DNA from: Comamonas antarctica
GTDB lineage: Bacteria; Pseudomonadota; Gammaproteobacteria; Burkholderiales; Burkholderiaceae_C
Reading direction: 5' to 3'
Length of the DNA: 64,000 nucleotides
Assembly: GCF_013363755.1 (NCBI RefSeq)
Contig: NZ_CP054840.1
Coordinates: forward strand, 2,969,501-3,033,500
Below, piece by piece: positions 37,659 to 49,482 of the stretch. The notes beneath the pieces are model-generated. The model saw only the letters and a program-made list of their open reading frames with translations, had not been told where the DNA came from and ran no database searches. A program made the translations under genes and the position numbers. Position 1 is the first letter of the stretch. Every line of letters begins with the position of its first letter.

Positions 37659-40169
37659 TTAATCGCGGCGTCCGGCCTGCCAGTAGCGCGGCGCGCGCTC
37701 GCGCTCGCACTCCAGGCGCTGCGGCTGCGCCGAGGACCAGCGCGCAGCGCCGCAGGCGGCGCTGGTCACGGGCCGCACGCCGTGGGCCGCGTAGCGCTGC
37801 ATGACCGGCGCCGCGGGATGGCCGTAGCGGTTGCGGTAGCCGGCCTGCACCAATGCATGGCGTGGCGCGACGGCGGCAATCCATTCGGCGCTCGAAGAAG
37901 TCTTGCTGCCATGGTGCGGCACCAGCAGCCAGTCGGCACGCAGATCGGCGCCACCGGCCAGCAGCGCCGCTTCCTGCGCGCGTTCGATGTCTCCGGCCAG
38001 CAATGCGGTGGCGCCGTTCGCGGCCTGGATGCGCAGCACGCAGCTGCGGGTATTGGGTGCGTCCTTGGCCGTGCGCCGCCGCCCCTGCGGCACGGCAGCG
38101 GTGGCGGGCAGGGGATGCAACACCTCGAAGGCCACGCCATCCCAGGCCCAGCGCTGGCCCGCCACGCAGGGCGCGGCCGAACGCTGCACCGCCAGCGGCC
38201 ACTCCGGGCTCACCGCGCCGCGCAGCGCGGCCTGCGGCTGCGCCCGCTGCACCGCGGCGGCGCCGCCGACATGGTCGTTGTCGCCATGGCTCAGCATCAG
38301 CATGTCGAGGCGCACGCCCGCGGCGCGCAGCAGCGGCAGCAGCACGCGCTGGCCCGCGTCGCTGCCCGGGCCGTGGCGCGGGCCGGTGTCATACAGCAGG
38401 CTGTGCGAGCGCGTGCGCACCAGCACGGCGTTGCCCTGGCCCACATCGGGCGCGAGCAGCGTGAAGCTGCCATGGACCGGCCGCGCGGGCTGCCACCAGA
38501 GCGCGGGCAGCAGCAGTGGCAGGCCGAGCAAGCGGAGGGACCAGGGCAGGCGCAGCACCAGCCAGACACCGCCGGCGACGGCGGCAAGCCCGGCCCAAAG
38601 CGGCGCCGCGGGCAGGAACAGCTGCGCCGCCGGCGCCTGCGCCAACCCTGCCAGGGCGGCGTTCAACGGCATCACGCTGACCGTGGCCAGATGCCACAGC
38701 GGCGCCCAGCACATGCCGGCCAGCGCCAGCGGCGTGACCACCAGCGTGACCCAGGGAATCGCCAGCAGGTTGGCCAGCATGCCCACCAGCGAGATCTGGC
38801 CGAACAGCAGCAGGCCCAGCGGCGTGAGCGCCAGTGTGACCACGGCCTGGGTGCGCAGCAGCGCCAGCGCGTGTCCGCCCAGGCCCGCAGCCGCAGGAGG
38901 GTCGCGCGCCGACGCTGCGAACAGCACGCCCACGGCGACGAAACTCAGCCAGAAGCCGGCCTGCCACAGCGCCCAGGGATCGGCCAGCACCACGGCGGCC
39001 AGTGCCAGCAGCCAGACCTGGTGCCAGGGCCAGCGCACGCCCGACAGCCGCAGCGCAGCCACGACGGCCAGCATGGCCACCGTGCGCTGCGCGGGCAGGC
39101 CCCAGCCGCTGAGCAGCGCATAGCCCAGCGCCAGCAGCACGCCGCCGGCCAGCGCGGCGCAAGGCGCGGGCAGCCACAGGCACAGCCGGGCCGAGCGCCG
39201 CCAGGCGCGGCCCAGCAGCGCCGCCGCGAGCCACGCAAACAGCGTGATGTGCAGCCCCGAAATGCTCATCAGATGGGCGACGCCCGTGGCGCGGAACAGC
39301 TCCCAGTCGCGCGGCGCGATCGCGCCCTGGTCGCCGATGACCAGCGCCGCCACGACGCCACGCGCACGCTGCCAGGTCTCGGGCGCCACGGTCCCCGGCC
39401 ATGCGGCGCGCAAACCCGCGGGCATCGCCTGCCCGGCCACGATGGCATCGCGCAGGCGCTGGCGCAGCAGCGCCACGGGGTGGCGCCAGGTCTGCCCCAG
39501 CGGCTGCGGCGCGGCGTGCGCCGTGCCAAGGCGCACGTAGCCCGTGGCCTGCACGCCCTGCTCCCAGAGCCACAGTTCCTGGTCGAAGGCCTGCGGATTG
39601 CGCAGCCCGTGCGGCGCCTTGAGGCGTACCGTGAGGGACCAGCGCTCGCCGGCCGCCAGCAGCAGCGGCGTGCCGCCGCGCTGCAGGGCGGGCACGCTGA
39701 GCTCGACCAGCGGCGGCAGGCGCACCGGCGCGCGCGCGCCGCCTGCGTCGGCAATGGCATGTTGCGCATGCTCGACCGCAAAGCGAAAGCGCAGGCCCCA
39801 GGGCGCGGGCTCGGGCATGGCCGCGACGATGCCAGTCACGCGCAGGTCCCGGCCTTGCAGTGCGGCATCCAGCGCCTGCGCCTGGAAAGCCAGCGCGCGC
39901 GCACCGCAACCCGCGGCCATCGCACCGCCGGCCGCCAGCGCGCAAAGCATCCACCCCAGCCAACCGCGCTGCCGGCGGGCGCGCCATGCCGCGCCAGCCA
40001 GCACCACGCTGACCAACAGCAATGCACCATAGGCCTGCGCCTGCCAAAGCGCCGGCTGCATGACCTGCCAGGCCGCGCCCGCGACGATGCCCATGAGCAC
40101 GGCCTGGAATACCGACCACGGCCGCAGCGGCCGGATGCGCAGGGGCAGAGGGCGGAGCGTGGCGCTCAT
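37659..40169 (-). CDS. comEC: DNA internalization-related competence protein ComEC/Rec2
   Basis: Polytopic membrane channel for uptake of single-stranded DNA, about 836 residues. The N-terminal soluble DUF4131-like domain follows the first helices. The competence membrane domain (VAHLMSISGLHITLFAWL, then ALLSGWGLPAQRTVAML) is central. The C-terminal metallo-beta-lactamase domain has LMLSHGDNDHVGGAAAV and LLVPHHGSKTSSS. I use ATG 40169; ATG 40193 and TTG 40238 are also open in frame, and none has a clear ribosome site. Confidence 0.92.
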   Translation of the reverse strand: MSATLRPLPLRIRPLRPWSVFQAVLMGIVAGAAWQVMQPALWQAQAYGALLLVSVVLAGAAWRARRQRGWLGWMLCALAAGGAMAAGCGARALAFQAQALDAALQGRDLRVTGIVAAMPEPAPWGLRFRFAVEHAQHAIADAGGARAPVRLPPLVELSVPALQRGGTPLLLAAGERWSLTVRLKAPHGLRNPQAFDQELWLWEQGVQATGYVRLGTAHAAPQPLGQTWRHPVALLRQRLRDAIVAGQAMPAGLRAAWPGTVAPETWQRARGVVAALVIGDQGAIAPRDWELFRATGVAHLMSISGLHITLFAWLAAALLGRAWRRSARLCLWLPAPCAALAGGVLLALGYALLSGWGLPAQRTVAMLAVVAALRLSGVRWPWHQVWLLALAAVVLADPWALWQAGFWLSFVAVGVLFAASARDPPAAAGLGGHALALLRTQAVVTLALTPLGLLLFGQISLVGMLANLLAIPWVTLVVTPLALAGMCWAPLWHLATVSVMPLNAALAGLAQAPAAQLFLPAAPLWAGLAAVAGGVWLVLRLPWSLRLLGLPLLLPALWWQPARPVHGSFTLLAPDVGQGNAVLVRTRSHSLLYDTGPRHGPGSDAGQRVLLPLLRAAGVRLDMLMLSHGDNDHVGGAAAVQRAQPQAALRGAVSPEWPLAVQRSAAPCVAGQRWAWDGVAFEVLHPLPATAAVPQGRRRTAKDAPNTRSCVLRIQAANGATALLAGDIERAQEAALLAGGADLRADWLLVPHHGSKTSSSAEWIAAVAPRHALVQAGYRNRYGHPAAPVMQRYAAHGVRPVTSAACGAARWSSAQPQRLECERERAPRYWQAGRRD

Positions 40170-40313
40170 GCCGCAGATGCTAGCCAGCGCCATCCAGGCG
40201 CGCCAGCCGCGCCCAGATCCTGCCCATGCCCGCAGCAATGGCTCTGCACCGCAAGGCCTTGTGTCACACTGCCGCGAAACCTATTTCCCTGAAATCTTGC
40301 AAAGGAAACCGTG

Positions 40314-40772
40314 ATGAGCGTTTATGACAAGCTGAAAGCACTGCAGATCGAACTGCCCGCGCTGGCCGTGCCCGCGGCCGCCTACCTGCCCTACGTGCAA
40401 AGCGGTTCGCTGGTGTTTCTCAGCGGCCATATCGCCAAGAAGGACGGCAAGGTCTGGGCCGGCCAACTGGGCCGCAATGTCACGACCGAAGAAGGCCAGG
40501 CCGCCGCGCGCGCCGTGGCCATCGACCTGCTGGGCACGCTGCAGCACGCGGCCGGCGGCGACCTCAACCGCGTGCAGCGCATCGTCAAGGTGATGAGCCT
40601 GGTCAACTCCACCGGCGACTACACCGAGCAGCACCTGGTCACCAATGGCTGCAGCGAACTGCTGGGCGAGATCTTCGGCGCGAGGGGCCAGCATGCGCGC
40701 AGCGCGTTTGGCGTGGCGCAAATCCCCATGGGCGCCTGCGTGGAAATCGAGTTGATCGCCGAACTGGCCTGA
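40314..40772 (+). CDS. RidA family protein (second copy)
   Basis: Protein of 152 residues in the RidA family, with GSLVFLSGHIAKKDGKVWAG, LNRVQRIVKVMSLVNST and MGACVEIELIAELA blocks. It is more like the 150-residue TdcF/YjgH-type subfamily than the archetypal 130-residue RidA. An AAAGGAAA ribosome site precedes ATG 40314. It stands alone, divergent from comEC and distinct from the RidA in the catabolic operon. Confidence 0.9.
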   Translation: MSVYDKLKALQIELPALAVPAAAYLPYVQSGSLVFLSGHIAKKDGKVWAGQLGRNVTTEEGQAAARAVAIDLLGTLQHAAGGDLNRVQRIVKVMSLVNSTGDYTEQHLVTNGCSELLGEIFGARGQHARSAFGVAQIPMGACVEIELIAELA

Positions 40773-40842
40773 ACTCAGCAATTCCCGCGGCTGACAGTTT
40801 CTTTGTCAGCACTTGCATCGCTCACAGCCTTTGAAACCGGCG

Positions 40843-40993
40843 TGTCCCAGCAAGGGGGCAGCGAGGAAGGGCCGCCCCTAGGCGGGCCCCCCGCACCGAG
40901 GCTGCCGTCCCTAGCCGGGCGCCCCCCTCCACCGAAGGTTGAGAGGGGAAGCCGGGGCCCGCCCAGGGCGGAAGCGGCTCAGGGGGTGCTTTG
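40843..40993 (-). repeat. Dispersed intergenic repeat, copy 3 (inverted)
   Basis: Minus-strand copy of the family at 21337: on that strand it reads AGCACCCCCTGAGCCGC, then CTCAACCTTCGGTGGAGGGG, and ends near CCCCCTTGCTGGG. It lies directly downstream of parC, one base from its stop. Confidence 0.85.
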
Positions 40994-40994
40994 A

Positions 40995-43337
40995 TTACTC
41001 CACGCGCGTGATGCGGGAAGGCTTGAAGCCCAGGTCGGCAGCCTTGCCCTTGGCGCCGCGCTTGCCGCGCGCGTTGTTGAGGCTGCGGATCTCCAGCGTC
41101 TCTTCACGCGCCTTGCCGCCGCGACCCGTGCCTTCGAGGCGGATGCTGCGCGTGTAGGCGGCTGCGCCGGCCAGGGTATCGCCGGCTTCGAGCGCCAGCA
41201 GCATCAGGCCGCGCGCGGCGCTGGTCATGGTCTTGAGCTCGCCGATCTCGAAGGTCAGGATGCGGCCGCCGACCGAGCCCACGGCCACATGGGTCGCGGG
41301 CGCGAGCGCCACGCTGCCCGAGGCGCCGCTGGCATGCGAGGGCGCGCACAGCGTCTCGCCTTCGGCCAGGTTGACGAAGGCCTTGCCGCTCTTGTTGCGC
41401 GAGACCAGGCTGTCGACATTCGCCAGGAAGCCGTAGCCACCCGAGCTGGCCAGCAGCAGCTGGGCCGAACCCGGACCGGCAAAGTAGTACTGCAGGCGCG
41501 TGCCGCTTTCCAGTTCCACCAGCGTGGTCACGGGCTGGCCGTCGCCACGGCCGCCGGGCAGCTGCGCCACCGGCACGGAATAGACCCGGCCGTTGCTGCC
41601 GAACGCCAGCAACTGGTCGACGGTGCGGCACTCGAAGGTGCCGTACAGCGCATCGCCGGCCTTGAAGGTGAAGCTCGCGGCTTCATGGCCATGGCCCTGG
41701 CGCGCGCGCACCCAGCCCTTTTCCGACACCACCACGGTGACCGGCTCGTCGGCGACCTTGACCTCGGCCACGGCCTTCTTCTCTTCCTGGATCAGCGTGC
41801 GGCGCGCATCGGCGAACTGCTTGGCGTCGGCCTCGATCTCCTTGATCATCAGCCGGCGCAGCGTGGCCGGGTTGCCCAGGATGTCCTCGAGCTTGGCCTG
41901 GTTCTCGCGCAGCGTCTTGAGCTCCTGCTCGATCTTGATGGCCTCGAGGCGCGCGAGCTGGCGCAGGCGGATTTCGAGGATGTCCTCGGCCTGGCGTTCG
42001 GACAGCGCGAAGCGCTCGATCAGCGCGGCCTTGGGCTCGTCGCTCTCGCGGATGATGGCAATCACCTCGTCGATGTTGAGCAGCACGATCTGCCGGCCTT
42101 CGAGGATGTGCGCGCGGTCGAGCACCTTGGCCAGGCGGTGCTGCGAGCGCCGCGTGATCGTCGACTGGCGGAACTCGATCCACTCCTGCAGCATCTGCAG
42201 CAGCGATTTCTGCACCGGCTTGCCGTCCAGGCCGATCATCGTCAGGTTGATCGAGCTCGAGGTCTCGAGGCTGGTGTGCGCGAGCAGCATGTGGGCCAGG
42301 TCGGACTGGCGCACCTTGGAGCTCTTGGGCTCGATGACCAGGCGCACCGGCGCATCCTTGCTGGACTCGTCGCGCACGCCGTCGAGCACCGCCAGCAGGT
42401 TGATCTTGAGCTGCTGCTGGTCCTGGCTCAGCGCCTTCTTGCCGGCCTTGATCTTGGGGTTGGACAACTCCTCGATTTCCTCGAGCACCTTCTGCGCCGA
42501 CACGCCGGGCGGCAGCTCGGTCACGACCATCTGCCACTGGCCGCGCGCCAGCTCCTCGATCTTCCAGCGCGCGCGCACCTTGAGGCTGCCGCGGCCGCTG
42601 CGGTAGGCATCGGCGATGTCCGACGGGCTGCTGATGATCTGCCCGCCGCCGGGATAGTCGGGCCCCGGAATGTGCAGCGCGAGATCGGCCGCGCTCATGT
42701 TGGGCTTCTTGATCAGCGCCACGCAGGCATCGGCCACCTCGCGCAGGTTGTGGCTCGGGATTTCGGTGGCCAGGCCCACGGCAATGCCGCTGGCGCCATT
42801 GAGCAGGCTGAACGGCAGGCGCGCCGGCAACTGGCGCGGCTCCTGCGTCGAGCCGTCGTAATTGGGCACGAAGTCCACCGTGCCCTCGTCGATCTCGTCG
42901 AGCAGCAGGCCGCAGATCTTCGACAGCCGGGCTTCGGTGTAGCGCATCGCTGCGGCGCCGTCGCCGTCGCGGCTGCCGAAGTTGCCCTGGCCGTCGACCA
43001 GCGGATAGCGCTGCGCGAAGTCCTGCGCCATGCGCACCAGCGCGTCATAGGCCGACTGGTCGCCATGCGGGTGGAAGCGGCCGAGCACATCGCCGACCAC
43101 GCGCGCGCTCTTGACCGGGCGCGGCACGGTATTGCCCGAATGGCTCAGGCCCATGCGGTCCATCGCGTAGAGAATGCGCCGCTGCACGGGCTTGAGACCG
43201 TCGCACACGTCGGGCAGGGCTCTGCCCTTGACGACCGACAGCGCGTACTCGAGGTAGGCGCGCTGGGCATAGGTTCCGAGGTCCAGTGCATCGCCATTGG
43301 ATTGCACTGCCAGGTCCAGGGTATCTTGATCGCTCAT
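40995..43337 (-). CDS. parC: DNA topoisomerase IV subunit A
   Basis: Cleavage-rejoining subunit of the type II topoisomerase that decatenates daughter chromosomes, 780 residues. The N-terminal [12 protein letters not shown] and [15 protein letters not shown] blocks are followed by the active-site Tyr in [11 protein letters not shown] (about residue 130). The coiled-coil tower and a C-terminal beta-propeller follow. The subunit pairing with the adjacent parE identifies it as topoisomerase IV rather than gyrase. Its start overlaps the stop of the lytic transglycosylase gene (TCAT on the plus strand), so the three genes form an operon. Confidence 0.96.
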   Translation of the reverse strand: MSDQDTLDLAVQSNGDALDLGTYAQRAYLEYALSVVKGRALPDVCDGLKPVQRRILYAMDRMGLSHSGNTVPRPVKSARVVGDVLGRFHPHGDQSAYDALVRMAQDFAQRYPLVDGQGNFGSRDGDGAAAMRYTEARLSKICGLLLDEIDEGTVDFVPNYDGSTQEPRQLPARLPFSLLNGASGIAVGLATEIPSHNLREVADACVALIKKPNMSAADLALHIPGPDYPGGGQIISSPSDIADAYRSGRGSLKVRARWKIEELARGQWQMVVTELPPGVSAQKVLEEIEELSNPKIKAGKKALSQDQQQLKINLLAVLDGVRDESSKDAPVRLVIEPKSSKVRQSDLAHMLLAHTSLETSSSINLTMIGLDGKPVQKSLLQMLQEWIEFRQSTITRRSQHRLAKVLDRAHILEGRQIVLLNIDEVIAIIRESDEPKAALIERFALSERQAEDILEIRLRQLARLEAIKIEQELKTLRENQAKLEDILGNPATLRRLMIKEIEADAKQFADARRTLIQEEKKAVAEVKVADEPVTVVVSEKGWVRARQGHGHEAASFTFKAGDALYGTFECRTVDQLLAFGSNGRVYSVPVAQLPGGRGDGQPVTTLVELESGTRLQYYFAGPGSAQLLLASSGGYGFLANVDSLVSRNKSGKAFVNLAEGETLCAPSHASGASGSVALAPATHVAVGSVGGRILTFEIGELKTMTSAARGLMLLALEAGDTLAGAAAYTRSIRLEGTGRGGKAREETLEIRSLNNARGKRGAKGKAADLGFKPSRITRVE

Positions 43338-44200
43338 TGTTCTCGTTTCTCGTCGAAAGTCGCGCCGGCGCTGCCCGGGGGCAGCGTCATGCGGATGCGT
43401 GGGGACCGATCATCGGGCACGCCGGCGGCGCGGCGCACTGCGGCGGCCGGCGTGGCGACGCCCGGCGTAGCGACGCCCGGTGCCAGCGGCTGGAGCTGGC
43501 GGTACAGCGCCAGCACGGTCTTCACATAGTTTTGGGTTTCCCGGAACGGCGGGATCTTGAGTCCCGCGCGGCGCACCGCGCCTTCGCCCGCGTTGTAGGC
43601 GGCCAGCGCCAGCTCCAGCCGGCCGTCGAACAGATCGAGCAGATGGCGCAGGTAGCGCGCGCCCGCGGGCACGTTGACGGCCGGATCATGCAGCTGCTGC
43701 GCCAGGCTGCGCGCCGCGGTGGCGGCCACGCCGAAGCGTTCGGCCGTGGCCGGCATCAGCTGCATCAGCCCGAGCGCGCCCTTGGGCGAGACCGCCTGCG
43801 CATCGAAACCCGATTCGGTGGCGATCACTGCCTTGAGCAGCGCATAGTCGACGCCGCTGCGCTCCGCCGCGCGCCGCAGGTGCGGGCGCACGCTCTTGTA
43901 GGCCGGCAGGATGTCGAAATACGACTGCACGCGCGAGCGCGCTGCCAACTCGGTATCAGGATCCATCGGCGCCGCGGCCATGTCGCGCTCCGAGTCGAAG
44001 CGCGGGCCGCGAAAGAACAGCGCATAGCGCTCATCGAGCTGCTCGGCGGCAAAGTGCGTGACGCCGCGCGCATCGACAAAGGCCCACAGGTCGGCGCGCG
44101 CCGTGCCCGCTGCCAGCCCCAGGCACAGCAGTGCCGCCGCCAGCAGGCGCGGGCCGAAGCGGCGCTGCGGCAATGCCAGGGAGGGGGCGGGGCAGGACAT
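43334..44200 (-). CDS. Lytic transglycosylase with DUF4124-like N-terminal domain
   Basis: Exported murein-cleaving enzyme of 288 residues. A signal peptide ends near GTARAD (about residue 37). A DUF4124-like segment ([20 protein letters not shown]) and an SLT domain with catalytic Glu in [20 protein letters not shown] follow. [28 protein letters not shown] and [12 protein letters not shown] complete the SLT motifs. The gene sits between parE and parC, coupled to parC by a 4-base overlap, which links wall turnover to chromosome decatenation at least transcriptionally. Confidence 0.92.
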   Translation of the reverse strand: MSCPAPSLALPQRRFGPRLLAAALLCLGLAAGTARADLWAFVDARGVTHFAAEQLDERYALFFRGPRFDSERDMAAAPMDPDTELAARSRVQSYFDILPAYKSVRPHLRRAAERSGVDYALLKAVIATESGFDAQAVSPKGALGLMQLMPATAERFGVAATAARSLAQQLHDPAVNVPAGARYLRHLLDLFDGRLELALAAYNAGEGAVRRAGLKIPPFRETQNYVKTVLALYRQLQPLAPGVATPGVATPAAAVRRAAGVPDDRSPRIRMTLPPGSAGATFDEKREQ

Positions 44201-44230
44201 GGTGCAGGCTTGGGTTGCGGCAGCCGTGGC

Positions 44231-46213
<1,983 letters not shown>

Positions 46214-46362
46214 GGGCTGGGATTGTAGTGCGGCGCGGCGGCGAAAGCTGTATGGACACACAGCATGGCCTCGCAAGCCTTGCAGGATCGACGGCAACAG
46301 CAACCCTGGAGGTCGCGCAGTTGCCAGCAGCCTGGGGTCAATTTGGCTACAGTCGCGTCATC

Positions 46363-47580
46363 ATGCAACAAACATTATCAAAACCAATTTCCATGATGCA
46401 GGTGCTGCTGTGCGGGGGCGCAGTGGTCACGCTGTCGATGGGCATACGCCATGGCTTCGGGCTGTGGCTGCAGCCGATCACGCAGGAGATGGGCTGGAGC
46501 CGTGAGTCCTTTGCGATGGCCATTGCCATCCAGAACATTGCCTGGGGCATCATGGGCATCTTTGCCGGCATGGTGGCCGACCGCTTTGGCGCGTTCCGCG
46601 TGCTGCTGGCCGGCGCCGCGGCCTATGCGCTGGGGCTGGCCGGCATGGCGCTATCGAGCACGCCGCTGTGGTTTGCGCTCACGGCGGGCCTGCTGATCGG
46701 CGTGGCCCAGGCTGGCACGACCTACGCCGTGGTGTTCGGCGTGCTGGGCCGGCAGATTCCCGCCGCCCGGCGCTCCTGGGCCATGGGCGTGATCGCGGCC
46801 ACGGGCTCGTTTGGCCAGTTCTTCATGGTGCCGGTCGAGGGTGCGCTGATCGCGCAGATCGGCTGGTCGAATGCGCTGCTGGTGCTCGCCATGCTGGTGC
46901 TGATCATCGTGCCGCTGGCCTTCGGCCTGCGCGAGCCCGGCCTTGCCGGCCGCAGCAGCGCGCCGCGCGAGCAAAGCGTGGCGCAGGCCGTGACCGAGGC
47001 CTTCCGCACGCCCAGCTTCCTGCTGCTGACCGCGGGCTACTTCGTCTGCGGCTTCCAGGTGATGTTCATCGGCGTGCACATGCCCAGCTACCTCAAGGAC
47101 TACGGCCTGGCGCCGCATGTCGCGAGCTATTCGCTGGCGCTGGTCGGCCTGTTCAACATCTTCGGCACCTACCTGGCCGGCAACCTGGGCCAGCATTTCC
47201 CCAAGCGCTATCTGCTGGCGGGCATCTATCTCGCGCGCTCGGTGGTGACGGTGGCCTTCCTGCTGGTGCCGCTGTCGCCCTGGTCGGTGTACGCGTTCTC
47301 GGCGGCCATGGGTTTCCTGTGGCTGTCGACGGTGCCGCTGACCAATGCCACGGTGGCGCAGATCTTCGGCGTGCAGCATCTGTCGATGCTCGGCGGCTTC
47401 GTGTTCTTCAGCCACCAGGTCGGCAGCTTCCTTGGCGTGTGGCTGGGCGGCTATCTCTATGACCGCAGCGGCAGCTACGACATCGTCTGGTACCTGTCGA
47501 TCGCGCTGGGCATCTTTGCCGCGCTGATCAACCTGCCGGTGCGCGAGGCGGCGCTGCAGCGCCGCCCGCTGGCGGCCTGA
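46363..47580 (+). CDS. MFS transporter
   Basis: Inner-membrane secondary carrier of 405 residues with twelve predicted helices in two bundles. The inter-helix 2-3 loop FAGMVADRFGAFRVLL matches the major facilitator signature, and the second half shows LAGNLGQHFPKRYLL. It resembles monocarboxylate/oxalate-formate type carriers common in Burkholderiales. ATG 46363 is used; ATG 46393 is a less complete alternative. A 50-residue membrane protein gene follows three bases downstream. Substrate unknown. Confidence 0.9.
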   Translation: MQQTLSKPISMMQVLLCGGAVVTLSMGIRHGFGLWLQPITQEMGWSRESFAMAIAIQNIAWGIMGIFAGMVADRFGAFRVLLAGAAAYALGLAGMALSSTPLWFALTAGLLIGVAQAGTTYAVVFGVLGRQIPAARRSWAMGVIAATGSFGQFFMVPVEGALIAQIGWSNALLVLAMLVLIIVPLAFGLREPGLAGRSSAPREQSVAQAVTEAFRTPSFLLLTAGYFVCGFQVMFIGVHMPSYLKDYGLAPHVASYSLALVGLFNIFGTYLAGNLGQHFPKRYLLAGIYLARSVVTVAFLLVPLSPWSVYAFSAAMGFLWLSTVPLTNATVAQIFGVQHLSMLGGFVFFSHQVGSFLGVWLGGYLYDRSGSYDIVWYLSIALGIFAALINLPVREAALQRRPLAA

Positions 47581-47583
47581 GCC

Positions 47584-47736
47584 ATGGCCGCGCAGCAAGC
47601 ACTGCCTCTGCGGCGCCGCGGCTTGCGCGTGCTGGGCGGCGTGCTGATCGCGCTGGTGCTGGCGGCGGTGTTTGGTCTTTACACCGACCCGGACTTCATG
47701 ATTTTGATGGCCGACCAGGTCTGGGCGTGTTTTTAA
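47584..47736 (+). CDS. Small single-span membrane protein (50 residues)
   Basis: A 50-codon frame begins three bases after the MFS stop. It has a basic N-terminus (LRRRGLRVLGG), one hydrophobic helix (VLIALVLAAVFGLY, about residues 20-33) and a distinctive end, TDPDFMILMADQVWACF. I recall similar DFM-x-LADQ-WACF tails on small proteins from related bacteria, but this was not searched. Close spacing suggests cotranscription and perhaps assistance to the transporter. A dispersed repeat follows immediately. Confidence 0.65.
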   Translation: MAAQQALPLRRRGLRVLGGVLIALVLAAVFGLYTDPDFMILMADQVWACF

Positions 47737-47852
47737 AGCACCCCCTGAGCGCCTTCGGCGCTTCCCCCTCTCAACCTTCGGTGGAGGGGGACGGCAGCCT
47801 CGCTGCGGGGCGGCCCTTGCTCGCTGCCCCCTTGCTGGGTCGCGCCAGTTTC
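47737..47852 (+). repeat. Dispersed intergenic repeat, copy 4
   Basis: Copy of the family at 21337, starting AGCACCCCCTGAGCGCC, with the same CTCAACCTTCGGTGGAGGGG and GCGGGGCGGCCCTTGCTCG blocks. It begins at the first base after the stop codon of the small membrane protein. Confidence 0.85.
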
Positions 47853-47893
47853 CAAGAAAGCGGATATTGCAGGCGTGCGGGAAAATCCCCGTT

Positions 47894-48433
47894 ATGACGC
47901 ACACGCCTTTTCACGCTTCGCCCTGGATCCAGCGTTTCAGCCATCTCGTGCCCGCAGGCGGCACGGTGCTCGACGTCGCCTGCGGCCAGGGCCGGCATGT
48001 GCACTGGTTCGCGCAGCGCGGCCATCCCTGCGTGGGCATCGACCGCTCGGCCGACGCGCTGGCCGCGCTGCCGGCATCGGCGCAGCGCGTCTGCGCGGAT
48101 ATCGAAGGCGGCGCCTGGCCGCTGCCGGGCACGCAGTTTGCCGCCGTCGTGGTCACCAACTATCTCTGGCGCGCGCTGCTGCCCACGCTGGTGGCCAGCG
48201 TCGCGCCCGGCGGCGTGCTGCTGTACGAGACCTTTGCCGATGGCAATGCACGTTTTGGCAAGCCCTCGCGCCCCGACTTCCTGCTGCAGCCCGGCGAGCT
48301 GCTGCGCGCCTGCGCCGGCGAGTTGCAGGTCGTGGCCTATGAAGACGGCTTCCTCGACGGCCCGCCGCGCTGCGTGCAGCGCATTGCCGCGCGGCGCCCC
48401 GCCCCCGGCGCCGGCGTGCCGGCAGCGCTGTGA
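47894..48433 (+). CDS. Class I SAM-dependent methyltransferase
   Basis: Cytoplasmic methyltransferase of 179 residues with the Rossmann-type SAM-binding motif I VLDVACGQGRHVHWFAQRGH (about residues 27-46), motif II acidic loop VGIDRSADAL and motif IV VVVTNYLWRALL. Its C-terminus is short and lacks a recognisable substrate domain. The target is unknown. It lies upstream of dapA with a 112-base gap. Confidence 0.88.
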   Translation: MTHTPFHASPWIQRFSHLVPAGGTVLDVACGQGRHVHWFAQRGHPCVGIDRSADALAALPASAQRVCADIEGGAWPLPGTQFAAVVVTNYLWRALLPTLVASVAPGGVLLYETFADGNARFGKPSRPDFLLQPGELLRACAGELQVVAYEDGFLDGPPRCVQRIAARRPAPGAGVPAAL

Positions 48434-48545
48434 GCCGGCACTTTTTGCATCCGGAAACCGTCTCCTCCCCGGGGATGCCCGGGTGAGCCAACTCAGGGTT
48501 GCGGACACTCGTTAGAATGTCCCTTTCCCGTTTTCAACTGCGGAC

Positions 48546-49442
48546 ATGACCTCTTCCACCGTCGCTCTCACCGGCAGCATTGTTGCCCTCGTCACCCCCA
48601 TGCACGAAGACGGTAGCGTCGACTACCCGAGCCTGCGCAAACTGATCGACTGGCATATCGCCGAAGGCACCGACTGCATCGGCGTGGTGGGCACCACCGG
48701 TGAATCCCCCACCGTCAATGTGGAAGAGCACTGCGAGATCATTCGCGTGGCCGTCGAGCAGGCCGCCAAGCGCGTGCCCATCATGGCCGGCTGCGGCGCG
48801 AACTCCACGCGCGAAGCCATCGAGCTGGCGCAGTTCGCCAAGTCCGTCGGCGCCGACAGCCAGCTGCAGGTCGTGCCCTACTACAACAAGCCCACGCAAG
48901 AGGGCCAGTACCAGCACTTCAAGGCGATTGCAGAAGCCGTGGGCGACCTGCCGACGATTCTCTACAACGTGCCCGGCCGCTCGGTCGCGGACATGCAGCA
49001 CGACACCGTGCTGCGCCTGGCGCAGGTGCCGGGCATCATCGGCATCAAGGAAGCCACGGGCAACATCGAGCGCGCGCAATGGCTGATCCGCGATGTGCCC
49101 GCCGGCTTCGGCGTGTATTCGGGCGACGATCCGACCGCGGTGGCCTTGATGCTCTGCGGCGGCCATGGCAACGTCAGCGTCACCGCCAACGTCGCGCCGC
49201 GCCTGATGAGCGAGCTGTGCAAGGCGGCCCTGGCCGGCGACGTGCAGCGCGCGATGCAGATCCAGCTGCAGCTGATGCCGGTGCACAAGAACCTGTTCAT
49301 CGAAGCCAACCCGATTCCCGTGAAATGGGCCGTCGCCCGCATGGGCCTGTGCGGCGCTACGATGCGCCTGCCAATGACCGACCTGAGCCCCCAACATGTG
49401 GACGCAGTCGAGGGCGCGCTGCGCTCCGCGGCGCTGATCTGA
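48546..49442 (+). CDS. dapA: 4-hydroxy-tetrahydrodipicolinate synthase
   Basis: First committed enzyme of lysine and diaminopimelate synthesis; condenses pyruvate with aspartate semialdehyde. The 298-residue TIM barrel shows [28 protein letters not shown] (catalytic Tyr) and [12 protein letters not shown] with the Schiff-base Lys (about residue 168). A TAGAAT -10-like box lies at 48513-48518, about 30 bases before the ATG. It is followed by bamC, the classical dapA-bamC order. Confidence 0.97.
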   Translation: MTSSTVALTGSIVALVTPMHEDGSVDYPSLRKLIDWHIAEGTDCIGVVGTTGESPTVNVEEHCEIIRVAVEQAAKRVPIMAGCGANSTREAIELAQFAKSVGADSQLQVVPYYNKPTQEGQYQHFKAIAEAVGDLPTILYNVPGRSVADMQHDTVLRLAQVPGIIGIKEATGNIERAQWLIRDVPAGFGVYSGDDPTAVALMLCGGHGNVSVTANVAPRLMSELCKAALAGDVQRAMQIQLQLMPVHKNLFIEANPIPVKWAVARMGLCGATMRLPMTDLSPQHVDAVEGALRSAALI

Positions 49443-49482
49443 GCCCGCGTTCCCACTTATCAGAGCACCTAGGATTATTCGC

